A stretch of 64,000 nt of DNA, from the NCBI GenBank assembly GCA_004369085.1, contig ML210245.1, positions 31,045-95,044 of the forward strand, read 5' to 3'. Under the pieces are notes generated by a model. The model ran no database searches and had not been told where the DNA came from. It saw only the letters and a program-made list of their open reading frames with translations. The position numbers and the translations under genes were made by a program. The DNA is from Coprinopsis marcescibilis. Lineage: Eukaryota; Basidiomycota; Agaricomycetes; Agaricales; Psathyrellaceae. Within the stretch, counting starts at the first letter, position 1. Each line of letters starts with the position of its first letter. Positions 22,979 through 33,585 of the stretch are shown here, piece after piece.

Positions 22979-23492
22979 AGAAATGGTGATAAAGTGCTAC
23001 ATATTCGGATTCGTCGAAGAAACCCGATTGGATATTTCAGGCAGTCTCAACGGAAGCATTGCAGCACTGCATGCCTAGCTGATGGCCTATCCTGCCAGAA
23101 TTGCTGCTCTGGGCGCTAAGCTCGCCGCACCGCCGCGCATTTCCTGTTCCCTTCAAGTGCAAAGTTTGCTTGCTATGATTTTAGAACGTATGGAGGTTTA
23201 ACTAACAGTTTCATATCTCATGGCGCGACTAATCCGACGTATCTGTATATATACCCTTTATATATATGCTTCTCGCCTATGTTTTAATGAAAACGCCAGT
23301 TTATTGGAACCTTGCCGAGAAACGGCCGACAGTGGGTACATATTGAATCGGAGAAAGGTATTCCGGGAGTTACCGTCGGTAGCAATTGCGACGTCACAGG
23401 TCCGACGCGCTGCCAGCGTTTCTATCCGTCCCACATTTTCCTTTCCTTCCTCCCCGTTCCTATCCTTCTCAAACGCCCAAAAAGCCTTCAAA

Positions 23493-24640
23493 ATGGCCAG
23501 CACATTTGCACTCCGTAGACTCGCACAACAACCCTTGCGAGCAGGGCGTGTCCAGTGGGCCCAGCGCAGCTTCTACTCGACTGAAAAAAATAACGCGTAC
23601 GGGTCTTCCTTCACCTCCTCCTCGTCGTCGCTTGCTAGGATTGCAGTTGTGGGAGCGACCGCTGCAGGTGGGCTCGTCGCCTACAACCTTCTTAGCGGCG
23701 ACTATCCCGGAACTGTGTATGCTGACTCTCCTGCCTTCTCTGCCTCGTCCTTTGCGACCGCCAACTCGCTCGATGAACCTGCTACTTTGCTGGCCTTTAA
23801 CTGGTTTGGCTGGTGGCCTTTTGGTCGTGGATCATCCGGGTCTGCCTCTTCGTCGACGGATGCGACACCCGAAACCGCTGCTCCTCCGACCAAACGTGAT
23901 TTAAGCAGAGCGAAGGTTTACGTGCGTATTCGAGCCCCTCTGACGTGCAACTGGGACTAATTTCTGTGCTTGGACAGTTCGATATTGCTGTTGACAACCA
24001 ACCCGCTGGCAGAATCGTGTTCAAGCTCTATGACGATGTTGTGCCCAGGACCGCTCGCAACTTCCGTGAGCTCGCTACTGGCGAACATGGGTTTGGCTAC
24101 GCCAGAAGCCCCTTCCACCGTATCATCCCCGATGTATGGTGCTCTCTTTTCGGCGATATGAACGTAATCTGACGCGATTTAACGTATGTTCGCAGTTCAT
24201 GCTCCAGGGTGGAGACTTCACCCGTCAGAACGGTACTGGTGGAAAGTCGATCTACGGTGAAAAGTTTGCTGGTACGTATCTCTCCAACTGCCTCAAATGT
24301 ACCCACTTATGCCTTGGAATCATAGATGAGAACTTCATCTTGAAGCATGACAAGGTTGGACTTCTCTCGATGGCCAACGCTGGACCCAACACCAATGGAA
24401 GCCAGTTCTTCATCACTACCGTCAAGACTCCTTGGGTGGGTTTGGAACTTGTATACAGACAACACCGTCACTAACCTCTTCAACTCGCTATCATAGCTCA
24501 ACGGCAAGCACACTGTCTTTGGAGAAGTTGTTGAGGGCATGGATGTCGTGAGAGCGGTTGAGGCACTTGGTTCGCCCAACGGACGTCCCAAGAAGCAGGT
24601 CACCGTCAGCGCGGCTGGTGTCTTGGACCAGGTCGACTAA
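23493..24640 (+). CDS. mitochondrial cyclophilin-type peptidyl-prolyl isomerase (5 exons)
   Basis: Exons 23493-23921, 23978-24133, 24196-24271, 24326-24435 and 24497-24640 give 304 aa. Residues 1-30 are an Arg-rich mitochondrial presequence ([15 protein letters not shown] ... RSFYST). A hydrophobic segment near residue 50 ([18 protein letters not shown]) could anchor it in the inner membrane. The cyclophilin domain fills the C-terminal 165 residues: [46 protein letters not shown], and [14 protein letters not shown]. The catalytic Arg, the Phe-Met-Gln cluster and the cyclosporin-contact Trp are present, so an active, cyclosporin-sensitive enzyme is expected. The ~90-residue spacer between anchor and domain is Ser/Thr/Pro-rich. 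The ATG at 23493 is chosen because upstream frame sequence has no presequence character. Confidence 0.9.
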
Positions 24641-26363
24641 TCTACAGGAACATAGTATAACTCGTGGCGTGGATATCATCCTCGGTGTTGGTTAGATTTA
24701 TCCGCCCCCAGCATCTCATAATTAATCGGTATTCTCCCTGCACTGCTTAATCAAACCCTTTAATCCTAATCCCGGCGCTGTACATGGGCCGTCTCGCCGT
24801 CTGTGGATGTGTGCATTGGTGAGTTGTTGACAAAAAATATTTCTCGATGGTACTCTGTGCTACTCTGCGTTCGCCCAGGCGTTTTTTGAAACTCTGGGCT
24901 GGTTGGCGACTGGGAGGCAGTGGACTCCGATCCCTTCGCCTGCTGTGGTTCTCGAACGGGGATAGGTCTCGCGACGCATTAGCCTCTACATACTTACTCT
25001 CCAAAGCCTCGAGTTATTGCAGTCCCTTGATGGTATGCAATTCGGAGCTGCGGGCTTTGGGGTGAGAGCTGGGGAACGGGGCGAGTTTCCAGTAATGTAT
25101 GTGCCGATGTTCCTGAGGCTGCGCAGCACTTGGTTAAAGGGTTGGAGATTTAGCCACACTTTTATTCGTGATGATGTTCCCGAGGCTGTGCAGCATTTTG
25201 TGGAGGGTTCTTGAGTTGGTCCCATTCGTTGTGCAGCTTCAATGGTGCTTCGATGTTACTTGATTTATCTGTTTCGCATCCACATCCACCTGGATCCATG
25301 ACAACCTTGCTTTTGTCGCTCTGAGTAAATTGTAGATGAATAAAGACCATAGTGTCTAGTACTTGTGCTTGTCCCGAATTCCATTAACATCCAACGACTA
25401 TTTAGGGGGCAAATAACCTCAGGAGCCAGGATTACGGGTAGGAGGGACATCAAAGTGACAGATGAATTTGAACGCACAAGTACTTTGTGGGCTGGTGTAC
25501 GGAGGTTAGCGGATATAGTCAGTAGTCACAAGACGTTACCTAAGAATATCATCCGTTGGCAAAGGGCACACTTATGTACATATACTTGATGCTGCTATGC
25601 GTTATTTATGAATTTCAATCGTGTTTGGAATCCATTTAATTCGTACACGCCTAGACCTGATAACGACACTATTCTTTCGAGAGATTCTGAGTAGCGGCAA
25701 GGCTGTTCCTGAGTTTTTGTAAGCCTTTTAGCCTGTGTACATACCAGTGAAAGAATGGAGAGGATGTAACAAGTACCACCGGACCTACAGAACCCCTCCT
25801 CACAAGGCGATCCTTCGTTGCCCTCTGCACTGCTTTAGCATAGCATTGCCGTCCGCGACTAACGGGCTTGGCATCACTCACCGGCTATGCAAGTGATCAC
25901 CGATAAGAATATGCCTCAGCAGCAAGGCACCTCGTCCAAGAGGATCATCTGTCCGCGATACCCGACCTCAGAAGTACTTGCCAGTAATTTGTAACCCATA
26001 AGTGCTGGTAGTTTTTTGGGCGCCCTTGTCAGCGGTATCTTTTTGAAAGCAAAGGTTGAACATTCAATATCCGTAATGGACCCAGATCAACGGGACTGGC
26101 CATGAGGGTTACATGCTTGAAGCAAGCCCACAGTCGTCAGTTATCTCGCGTGACTGTAGGGTGGCCCCGATTGGACTGCATACCAGCTCCGCAAACCACG
26201 AAATAACGTACCGCACCCTACCTTGAACACTGGACAGACTCTTGGGGACCTCCCGTAGTGCCCGTTCTGACGCCCAGCACTCGTCCGAGTTTACCGACGC
26301 AACGCTCCCTGGCGGAAATATCTGAAACGTACATCCGCCGCGCCTTGTCAGGTCAATTGTATG
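24641..26363. other. intergenic region with one possible Cys-rich mini-gene
   Basis: 1.7 kb with no strong gene. On the minus strand from ATG 25299 a short frame starts MDPGGCGCETDK; two KCC-containing repeats (KCCTASGTS, KCCAASGTS) lie further down in an alternative frame near 25210 and 25130. Together they recall a small metallothionein-like gene with introns, but splice junctions are not convincing. The rest shows no signals. Confidence 0.3.
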
Positions 26364-26370
26364 TATAAAA
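26364..26370 (+). promoter_or_regulatory. TATA box of the cupredoxin gene
   Basis: TATAAAA, 141 bp upstream of the ATG at 26505, followed by a pyrimidine-rich leader (TCTTTCTTCCTCTCC) typical of strongly expressed fungal genes. Confidence 0.6.
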
Positions 26371-26504
26371 GCTGAGTGAGCGGAACCATTGATTGTTCAT
26401 CAGGTTTCCTGTCTTTCTTCCTCTCCTCTCTAATCTTCCTTTCCTAGGTGCTTGGGCCTCTTTTACGACTTTAGACTTACGAATCGTTCCATCGGCTGCC
26501 TATC

Positions 26505-27789
26505 ATGATTCAAGCTGTGCTCTCTGTTCTCGCCATCGCTGCAGCTCTCCCGACCGCGTTCTCACACAAAGTTCACGAAGTCCAAGTCGGTCCTAATGGC
26601 CAATTCCGATACGACCCACCTCAGATTTGGGCCCACCCTCACGAGACTGTCAGGTTCATCTTGTGCGTACATCGTTCAGTTCCTGTCCTCTCGCTGTGAC
26701 TTACCTGATCGTATTCCAGCAACCCCAAGAACCACACTGTGACCCAGTCCGCCTTCGATCCTCCATGTGTTGGCCTTGAAGGCGGTTTCCGCACCGGATT
26801 GTATGTATCTTCTTCAACTCTTCTTCCCGCTCTGTGCTGATATCGATTTAGCATCCCCGTCCCGAGTGCAGAAGATAAGGTCTCAATCGACTTCAAGGTC
26901 CCCGAAAACGGTGGCAAGCCCCTCTGGTTCTACTGTGGTCAGACTGGACACTGCGGTGACGGAATGGTGTTCGCCATTAACGCTCCCGGCGCACCCAGCG
27001 AGTTCTCCTTCGAAGCTCACCAGGCTCTTGCCATCGCCAGGAACGGAACTGGAGCCACTCAACCTGCCCCAGTCGCCCCGACCACCCAGCACCACTGGAC
27101 CAAGACCATCGACTGGCATCACAGCTACCCTACCAAGCAGAACTATGCTCCTAATTTCCACCACGTCATCGTCGGCTCCAACAACGAGCTGACTTACAGC
27201 CCGGCCAAGACTCGTGCTCGTCGTGGAGATACTGTTAGGTTCGAGTTTGTGACCAAGAACCATACCGTCACCCAGTCCAGCTTCGAGAACCCTTGCCAGC
27301 CCCTCGTTAAGGCCGACGGTACCCGCGGTGCTGCTTCCGGATTGTAAGTCTCCTTCGCTCGCGCTTTTCATAAAAATGTCGAGTATTCACATCTGTCCCT
27401 CTAGCCGCCCAGTCGTTGCCGGTGCTCCCAACCCCACTTTCGACCTCATCGTTGAAGATGTGAGTCACGCGTTTTCCCCGGATACCTTTGCACTCGAAAC
27501 TGATTCGCGTAACGTATTCTAGGATACCAAGCCCATCTGGGGATACTGCGGACAGACTGGTCACTGTGAAGCCGGCATGGTCTTCTCTATCAACGCTGAC
27601 GAGCACGGTGCTGCCAGCTTTGAAGCTTTCCAGAAGCGTGCCAAGGCGTCCGGAGGCAACAAGGCCAATGCTCGTACCGGAAACACAGACACTGCTGCTC
27701 AGCCCCTGTCCAACTCTGCTGCCGGTGTTGCGCCGGGAGTCGGCGTCGTCGTCGCTGTCGTTGCGGCTATGTTCGCTGGTGCTTTCTGA
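26505..27789 (+). CDS. secreted GPI-anchored protein with two cupredoxin domains (5 exons)
   Basis: Exons 26505-26662, 26720-26800, 26852-27343, 27405-27459 and 27523-27789 give 350 aa. A signal peptide (residues 1-20, cleavage after FSH or nearby) is followed by two cupredoxin-like domains. Each keeps the type-1 copper ligands: His in NHTVTQS, then Cys-x5-His-x4-Met-type spacing in YCGQTGHCGDGM (domain 1) and YCGQTGHCEAGM (domain 2). A Thr/Asn-rich linker leads to a hydrophobic C terminus (GVAPGVGVVVAVVAAMFAGAF) expected to be replaced by a GPI anchor. Intron positions are similar in both domains, pointing to internal gene duplication. Such extracellular serine-rich cupredoxins are abundant in Agaricomycetes, attached to the cell surface, with unclear redox roles. 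The TATA box and pyrimidine-rich leader suggest strong expression. Confidence 0.88.
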
Positions 27790-28382
27790 TTGGCTCTTTC
27801 ATTGTAGTACGTGTGGATGGTTGAGTAGATATGTTTGGAGGGGTTTTGGGACTTTTGGACAGCTTCACTTGCGACCTGTTTTACATGACTTGCGTGATCC
27901 AATTCGCTCGTTACCATGGACCTTATTTTATTGTACCGCCATTACTATTTGTTGAGTCGCTTTCGTGGCGACTTATTTACGACATCTGTAGACTTTATTA
28001 AGCGTATTGCATCTTACGTTCGCTGCTTGCGGAAATGCTGTACAATCGTGAGACATGTGTTTGAGCGATGTGTACGATGGACGTTCACATGCACCGCCCG
28101 CCCTTAGTGGTCAGACTCGGGAAACCAAGCCGAGTTTAGCAAAAATCGAGTATCAAGTATTTATCAAGGGTAGGGCTCATCGTTGACGGGATACGTCGCT
28201 ACTGGTTAATCCCGTCAGGTATCACAGAGATAGGCTATTTGATGGCGTTTCATTTCGATATGGGGACATCGAGCGCTTACTGTTTTGACAAGAATCAGAG
28301 CGAGAGCATGAGAGCATGGGTAGCATACAGTGAGATGGTAAATGGTTGAACTTGTGGACTATCAGGCATTGCGATTATGTGA

Positions 28383-28928
28383 TTATTCAGATCCATAAAT
28401 GATATCATCGGAGGAGTAACCGTCACCGGGGATCCCTGGAGACCCTCGGAAGACGAGTGGATGCGACTATAACACTCAATTTTAGATACAGTTCTATTAC
28501 AAGAATAGTCGATAGCTGGTCAACTCACACTGTAGAATTGAATGGCAGATAAAATGTCTTCATCTGCTAATGCACGATTGGGCAACCATACTCCTCTCGA
28601 GTACACAATCTCTTCATGGTACCTCTTCGACACCTTTTCGAGAACATATAGCTTGACTATGTCGTGACCCCAAGGCGACAACCGTTGAACGTAGGCGCGT
28701 ATTTCAGAAAGATATCTCGTCTCTTGTCTGGATGTATAGTGTCATGTTAGTTGCCGGTTGCGCTATCATGGTATTTACGTACGAGATTGGCCTAGAGAAG
28801 TAATCCATGTGGGCGTCGTACGCCTCTTTGAGGAGGTTGTTGACCGCAATGACGACGTAGTCATCTGGGACGTGTGGTATAGGCCCGGTAGAGGTGGAAG
28901 CAGTGCGAACACGCGCATTTGGTAGCAT
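28383..28928 (-). CDS. small conserved-looking protein of unknown function (3 exons)
   Basis: Exons 28928-28783, 28727-28529 and 28466-28383 give 142 aa with GT-AG introns in phase. The sequence is soluble and amphipathic: DDYVVIAVNNLLKEAYDAH, YLSEIRAYVQRLSPWGHDI, KLYVLEKVSKRYHEEIVYS, ending SSDDIIYGSE. The helical central part resembles a scaffold or adaptor, but I recognise no family. An in-frame ATG lies upstream at 29024, but a TTTAAAAG element sits only about 10 bp beyond it, so transcription probably starts inside that extension; I therefore chose 28928. Confidence 0.6.
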
Positions 28929-30231
28929 CTTGTAGTAGGGGCTGGGTTGGGGGTGATAGGGAGTGTAAATGGGAGGGTGCAAGTGAAATATGGACGCTTG
29001 ACTGCGATTACTGTTTCCCCCCATAGGTGCCTCTTTTAAAGCACTTCCTACTTTTACCTCTTCAGGTAGGAAAAGAATGGTTCTCTGCTTTGGGCAGGCT
29101 AGCCTCTGGGCATCAGGACCCTCTTGTGTAATGATTCGACGCGTACCGTTTCCTATTGAGGAAACCTAGGCTTATCTATTTTGGGTGAGGAATGTAGTAG
29201 AAACCAGTTAACTGATGGTGACCCAGCACTTGCAGGTGGATTTCGATTCTTGTGGGCACACGAGTGTTGCGAGGTCGGCGACTGCCTAAAATGGCTGGCG
29301 AGGTTCTCCTAATCGGGACCAGGGTTTAGTGAGAAGGCTTGGTTTGAACAGCAAAGGGAGGGCTGGCACTAGGGTTTCTACGATGAACTACGGGAACTAG
29401 TGCACTCTTATGTATCCCCCAAGCGACAATGTACAATTGCTGAGGAGTATTGCTCAGCCTGATCGGAGTACAGCCAGGACTCAGGGCTGACTTGGGGATC
29501 CGATGATTACATAAAACGTTGCTTTTTTTAACAGTGTTTGGACGTGTGACGAGTCTCGACGCACTATTACTACAGTACCAGTCCAGCCGATCCACCAACA
29601 ATGCTGCGGAATTAGAGGCTGTTCGCCATGGGCGCCTAACGGCCTGCAACAGCCGAGGCCGACCTGCACTGGCTGTTGGTCCGTGCGCGGGGACAGTCGG
29701 CCGTGCACTGCCACCCCAACATCAATTTCGGTTTCTCTCCCGCATTTTCTCCCGCTTGGTTCTCAACAGTCATATTCTGCCTGGTTTCACCTTTCTCCAT
29801 TGGAAACCCACGCCACATACAGCCCCTTATGTTTCATACACTGACCACTAGTCCTTGGAGTGGCTGCAAAGCTAGGGTTCGAGCTCAAGCCCCGAGGCAC
29901 ATTTCCCATGTCAGTCCGATGATGGTCACGTCTGCCCAGAATTTCTCAGCTTAGACCACGACTATTGCATACGCTTGCCACCCTGAGGCTTATGAACGCT
30001 ATGCCCGCGACACCCTTCCAGCCCCCGTCTTTCAGTAAAGTTGTCGACCAATATCATGGGCGGTGCCAAATAGAACACCGCCGTCATCGTCAAGCTTGGT
30101 GTCCCCACGGCCTACTACAGGCTATTACCACCAACGATTCATCAAGGCAGTTATTACGCCCCAGGAAACCCGTTGTCTCCTGATCGCCCTTCCTCCCCAC
30201 TTCCCTCTGATATTTCTTACCACACTACACG
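28929..30231. other. intergenic region
   Basis: 1.3 kb divergent region between the small unknown gene (-) and membrane-protein family member 6 (+). Frames at 29326-29714 (-) and 29519-29954 (+) overlap each other on opposite strands and have no motifs. Confidence 0.5.
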
Positions 30232-31137
30232 ATGTCCAGCCGGAGCAGGAGAATTGACGATCGCAACATGTCAGTACAATACCTACCTCTGGATGGTTGG
30301 TCTGAAGGCGGAGTCGTTGAAGAGTTTGAAACAACAACAACGTTTCCTTCAGTGCCAGGAGCCACTGCGCGAATTCGTTTTCGGGGTGAGGGCTTTCGAA
30401 TCCTGATGTCGCTCGCAGTTCACCGAGCGCCTCATAGGAACTGGAATTGGCGTATATGGTACTATTGCCTCTTCATTTGACAACAATACCCGCCCGCTTT
30501 CGTTATACACGGTGGACGACGATTCGACAACAGAAACACCTTTTCGGGGCGAACAACAGATTTCCAATCCAAGATATGGGATCAACTTTTACCAGATCCT
30601 TTCCCTTCCCCGACGCGACCACACTTTGACTATCACTCACGTTGAGGGTCAACTCTATATTGATTACTTTGAGATCTATGGGGAAGAGCTTGCATCTCCG
30701 CTACCGACTGGGACTCAGTTTAACTCCCCTTCGGGCAACGATGCTTCATTGTCGAGAGACTTTCCAGTGGGAACAATCATAGGCGGGGTGCTGGGCTCTT
30801 TGTGCCTTATAATTATCGCAATTTTTGGGCTATTCTTCCTCAGGCGACAGCGGGCGTCGATATATGCATGGCAGATGAAACGGAGTACGGAGGAGGAGGC
30901 TCTGCCTTCAGAGTTCCATACGGACGTGTCAAGTACGTCTGCACAGTTCGTCTGGAATTTACTCCAAGGCTGACCTTACGCTTAATCTCTGTAGGCCCGT
31001 TTCTTACTTGGTCGTCCGAGACACGATTAGGCTGGCCGTCCTTTGCCACCAAATCGCAGCATCCCTCGTCCTTGAATGTGTCCCCACCCTCTTATCAGGA
31101 AATCGCGAGTACACATGTGCGGGATCAAAGTTTGTAA
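30232..31137 (+). CDS. single-pass membrane protein, family member 6, PPxY tail (3 exons)
   Basis: Exons 30232-30385, 30438-30932 and 30995-31137 give 263 aa. It starts MSSRSRRIDDRNMSVQYLPL; intron 1 interrupts FRG^TGIGVYGTIAS in phase 1 exactly as in the minus-strand members. Landmarks continue with DDDSTTETPFRG, FYQILSLPRRDHTLTIT and GQLYIDYFEIYGE. The span TIIGGVLGSLCLIIIAIFGLFF precedes RRQR. The tail, after the last intron (GTACGT...GTAG), contains SPPSYQEI, a PPxY motif like that of member 2. As with the relatives, no signal peptide is seen. It is separated from member 5 by 11 kb of unrelated genes, so the family is dispersed rather than strictly tandem. Confidence 0.78.
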
Positions 31138-31737
31138 GGTGGAGGAGTTGCTGAGCCTGTGCGCCTATTAGAAAGTGATTTTCCGACGCCTATTTATATC
31201 TGTAAGTGTTGGCGCCAATGTCATTTAATTCTCCTTCTTTCAAGCGCTCCCATCATCTAAATAATGACATTGCTGAACATTTGGCGAGTCTTTCGTGGAT
31301 GGGCCCTCAGGGTTAATCATTAAAGACTAATATGTATCCCTCCCCTTTTCTTTTTCTGCTAGAGTGCGCGATTTCCTTCCCGCAAACGGAGATGCTCAAG
31401 ATCAACTCACCGAGCCCATGGCATACCTTTCACACTGCCATGTCATTTGCTCTCTAGACAATGTCGCTGTACATTGATGGTTCGACTGTGTCGCATTTAT
31501 CATTTGATATATGACCTGATCAACATTCGGCAACAGACAGTACGCTGCGAACTGCCTTCGATATTTGTCCTTCCATCTCAAGACGCTTGATATCGCATCA
31601 CTTTTCGTGCCTTCTGCAAGTTCTCTTTCATCGGATAAACTGTTAACACTTCTCCCGGGGACTTCTGTCAACCATCTTAGAACCACGCTGGTATAAGAGC
31701 ACAAGGGGAGTGGGGCAGCAAGTTTCTTAAGACTCAA

Positions 31738-33280
31738 TGTCCCGAAAGCTGCGTCCTTCGATCATCGCACTTCTAAGCCTGTATCTACAGGTACCATTTG
31801 CTATATCGGTCAAGTACACTCTCTCCGAATCCATTGTCGGCAATGCATTCTACGACAAGTTCACCTGGTTTGATATACCCGACTGGAATCACGGCCGAGT
31901 GTGAGTATTTCTGTTGCCATCGACGACCGAATATGTATGATACTTACCGACGTCCATCAGAAACTACACCGATCGCGAAACCTCTCGACGACTCAATTTG
32001 ACCTATGCCTCATCTGATACCTTCATCCTTCGCAGCGATTTCACTACTGTTTTGGACCCTGCTGGACCTGGTCGAAACTCAGTCAGAATCATTTCAAAGC
32101 AGACGTACACCACTCACGTCGCTATGTGCTTCCCATTGTTCCTACTGCTGTCTCCTCAGACTAAACGATTTCAGATTCGATGTTCGCCATATGCCCGAGG
32201 GATGTGGGTACGTGACGTCGTCTTTAATAGCTCTATAGTGCCATGTTGACCTGCAAGGATAAAGAACCTGGCCTGCGATTTGGGAAACAAAGCAGGACGG
32301 CTGGCCAAACGGGGTACGTTGTAATCCAAGTGGGATAGATAGTCCATCCGATCTATACTCATAGGAGGTGATATTCTGGTTAGGGAGAGCTCGATATCGT
32401 CGAAGGTATCAACAACCAAACCCCAAATCTCGTCAGTGTACACACCAGTCCAAGTGGGTTGTTTCCAGTTGTCGAAGAGGGTCTGTCGCTCACCAGTGGT
32501 CAGACTGCACGATGCCGAGGGACCGAAACCAAACCGGGTCCGTCCTGATTCTGACTCCCTCTCCAGTTGGCTGGGCCTTGGGTTCGCCTAACAAAGTGTT
32601 TGCAGCACGCCGGCAAGTCTGACCTGCGATGGCGGATGCAACGTTCGCATGAGATCTCGAGAAAGCTTTGGCCCGGCGTTCAACGCCAACGGGGGTGGAT
32701 GGTTAATACGCTCAACCTTCAGGATGGTAGACTACTGGTCGCTGACATATTTCCCCTTTCGCTCTTAGGTTCGCGGTTGAACGCAGGCCAGACTTTATCA
32801 AGGTCTGGTTTTGGCCTAGAAAAGGCGGGGTCGCTGCTCCACGGGACGTCATTAGTCCTGGAACTTCTGCGACAACCGAAGCATGGGTAAGTGATGTTAC
32901 TGTACCGCTTCGATGTTGCTGGGGTTGACATTTGGTAGGGCATCCCTGATGCTTTGTTCGCGACCACACCCTCCTGTGACCTAGCTGCCAAATTTCGCGA
33001 GAATGCCATCATAATCAACTTAAACTTCTGTCAGTGTCATTCAGGGTCACTCTATGTAGGTGGTATCCAGCATTCAATGACCTTCTGTTAGGTGGTGACT
33101 GGGCTGGATCGCAATACGGAGCGTCGGGCTGTCCATCTACTTGTGCCAGTAAGTTGCGCGGTTGACTATGGCTGAGATGCCCAAGACGAGAGCTGATTTG
33201 TGTCAGACTTCGTCAACACCAACACTGCTTATTACTGGAATGCCTACTTTGATATCGCATCTATCAGGATATATCTTTAG
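31738..33280 (+). CDS. GH16 endo-beta-1,3(4)-glucanase-like protein, middle unresolved
   Basis: The gene model starts at ATG 31737. Clear exons: 31737-31900, 31961-32125, 32175-32207, 32265-32313, an exon beginning 32384, one ending 32701, then 32769-32886, 32939-33029, 33092-33148 and 33207-33280. A signal-peptide-like N terminus (SIIALLSLYLQVPFAIS) leads to FDVRHMPEGCGTWPAIWE, the catalytic motif GELDIVEG (Glu-x-Asp-x-x-Glu intact), SFGPAFNANGGGW, IKVWFWPR, NFCGDWAG and a C-terminal FDIASIRIYL: the complete fungal GH16 laminarinase pattern. Between about 32440 and 32610 the frame does not join cleanly: the expected Cys-rich loop is spread over different frames with stops. That is either an intron I could not place or an indel. 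Role: remodelling or degrading beta-glucans outside the cell. Confidence 0.72.
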
Positions 33281-33585
33281 TAACAAGATCTAATGTACAT
33301 TGCGAGAGTTTGTCCACATTTCAAAGTCAATGGATGTGTTTTAGAGTTAGCACCGCACTATCTGCCATGATTCTGTTGAGCCAAAGTGTGCAGGTAATGG
33401 TAAGGACAGTGTACTGTGTATGACACACCAGCATTGACCAAAACGATGACATCGGACCTCGGTGGTATTGCTAGTCAAATTTAACAACCGCGCTTCGCCT
33501 CAATCAGATATAACTCCCCTTGACCCTTGACCATCTACATATTCACTTCGAGCCTAATTGTACCTAAGGATACAGACACATCCTT

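Noticed and set aside
23220..23492. Upstream extension of the cyclophilin frame
   Set aside because: Adds a non-conserved Cys/Tyr-rich stretch before a clear mitochondrial presequence; ATG 23493 fits better.
26883..27371. 162-codon minus-strand frame
   Set aside because: Antisense to the cupredoxin exon; composition mirrors the sense coding bias.
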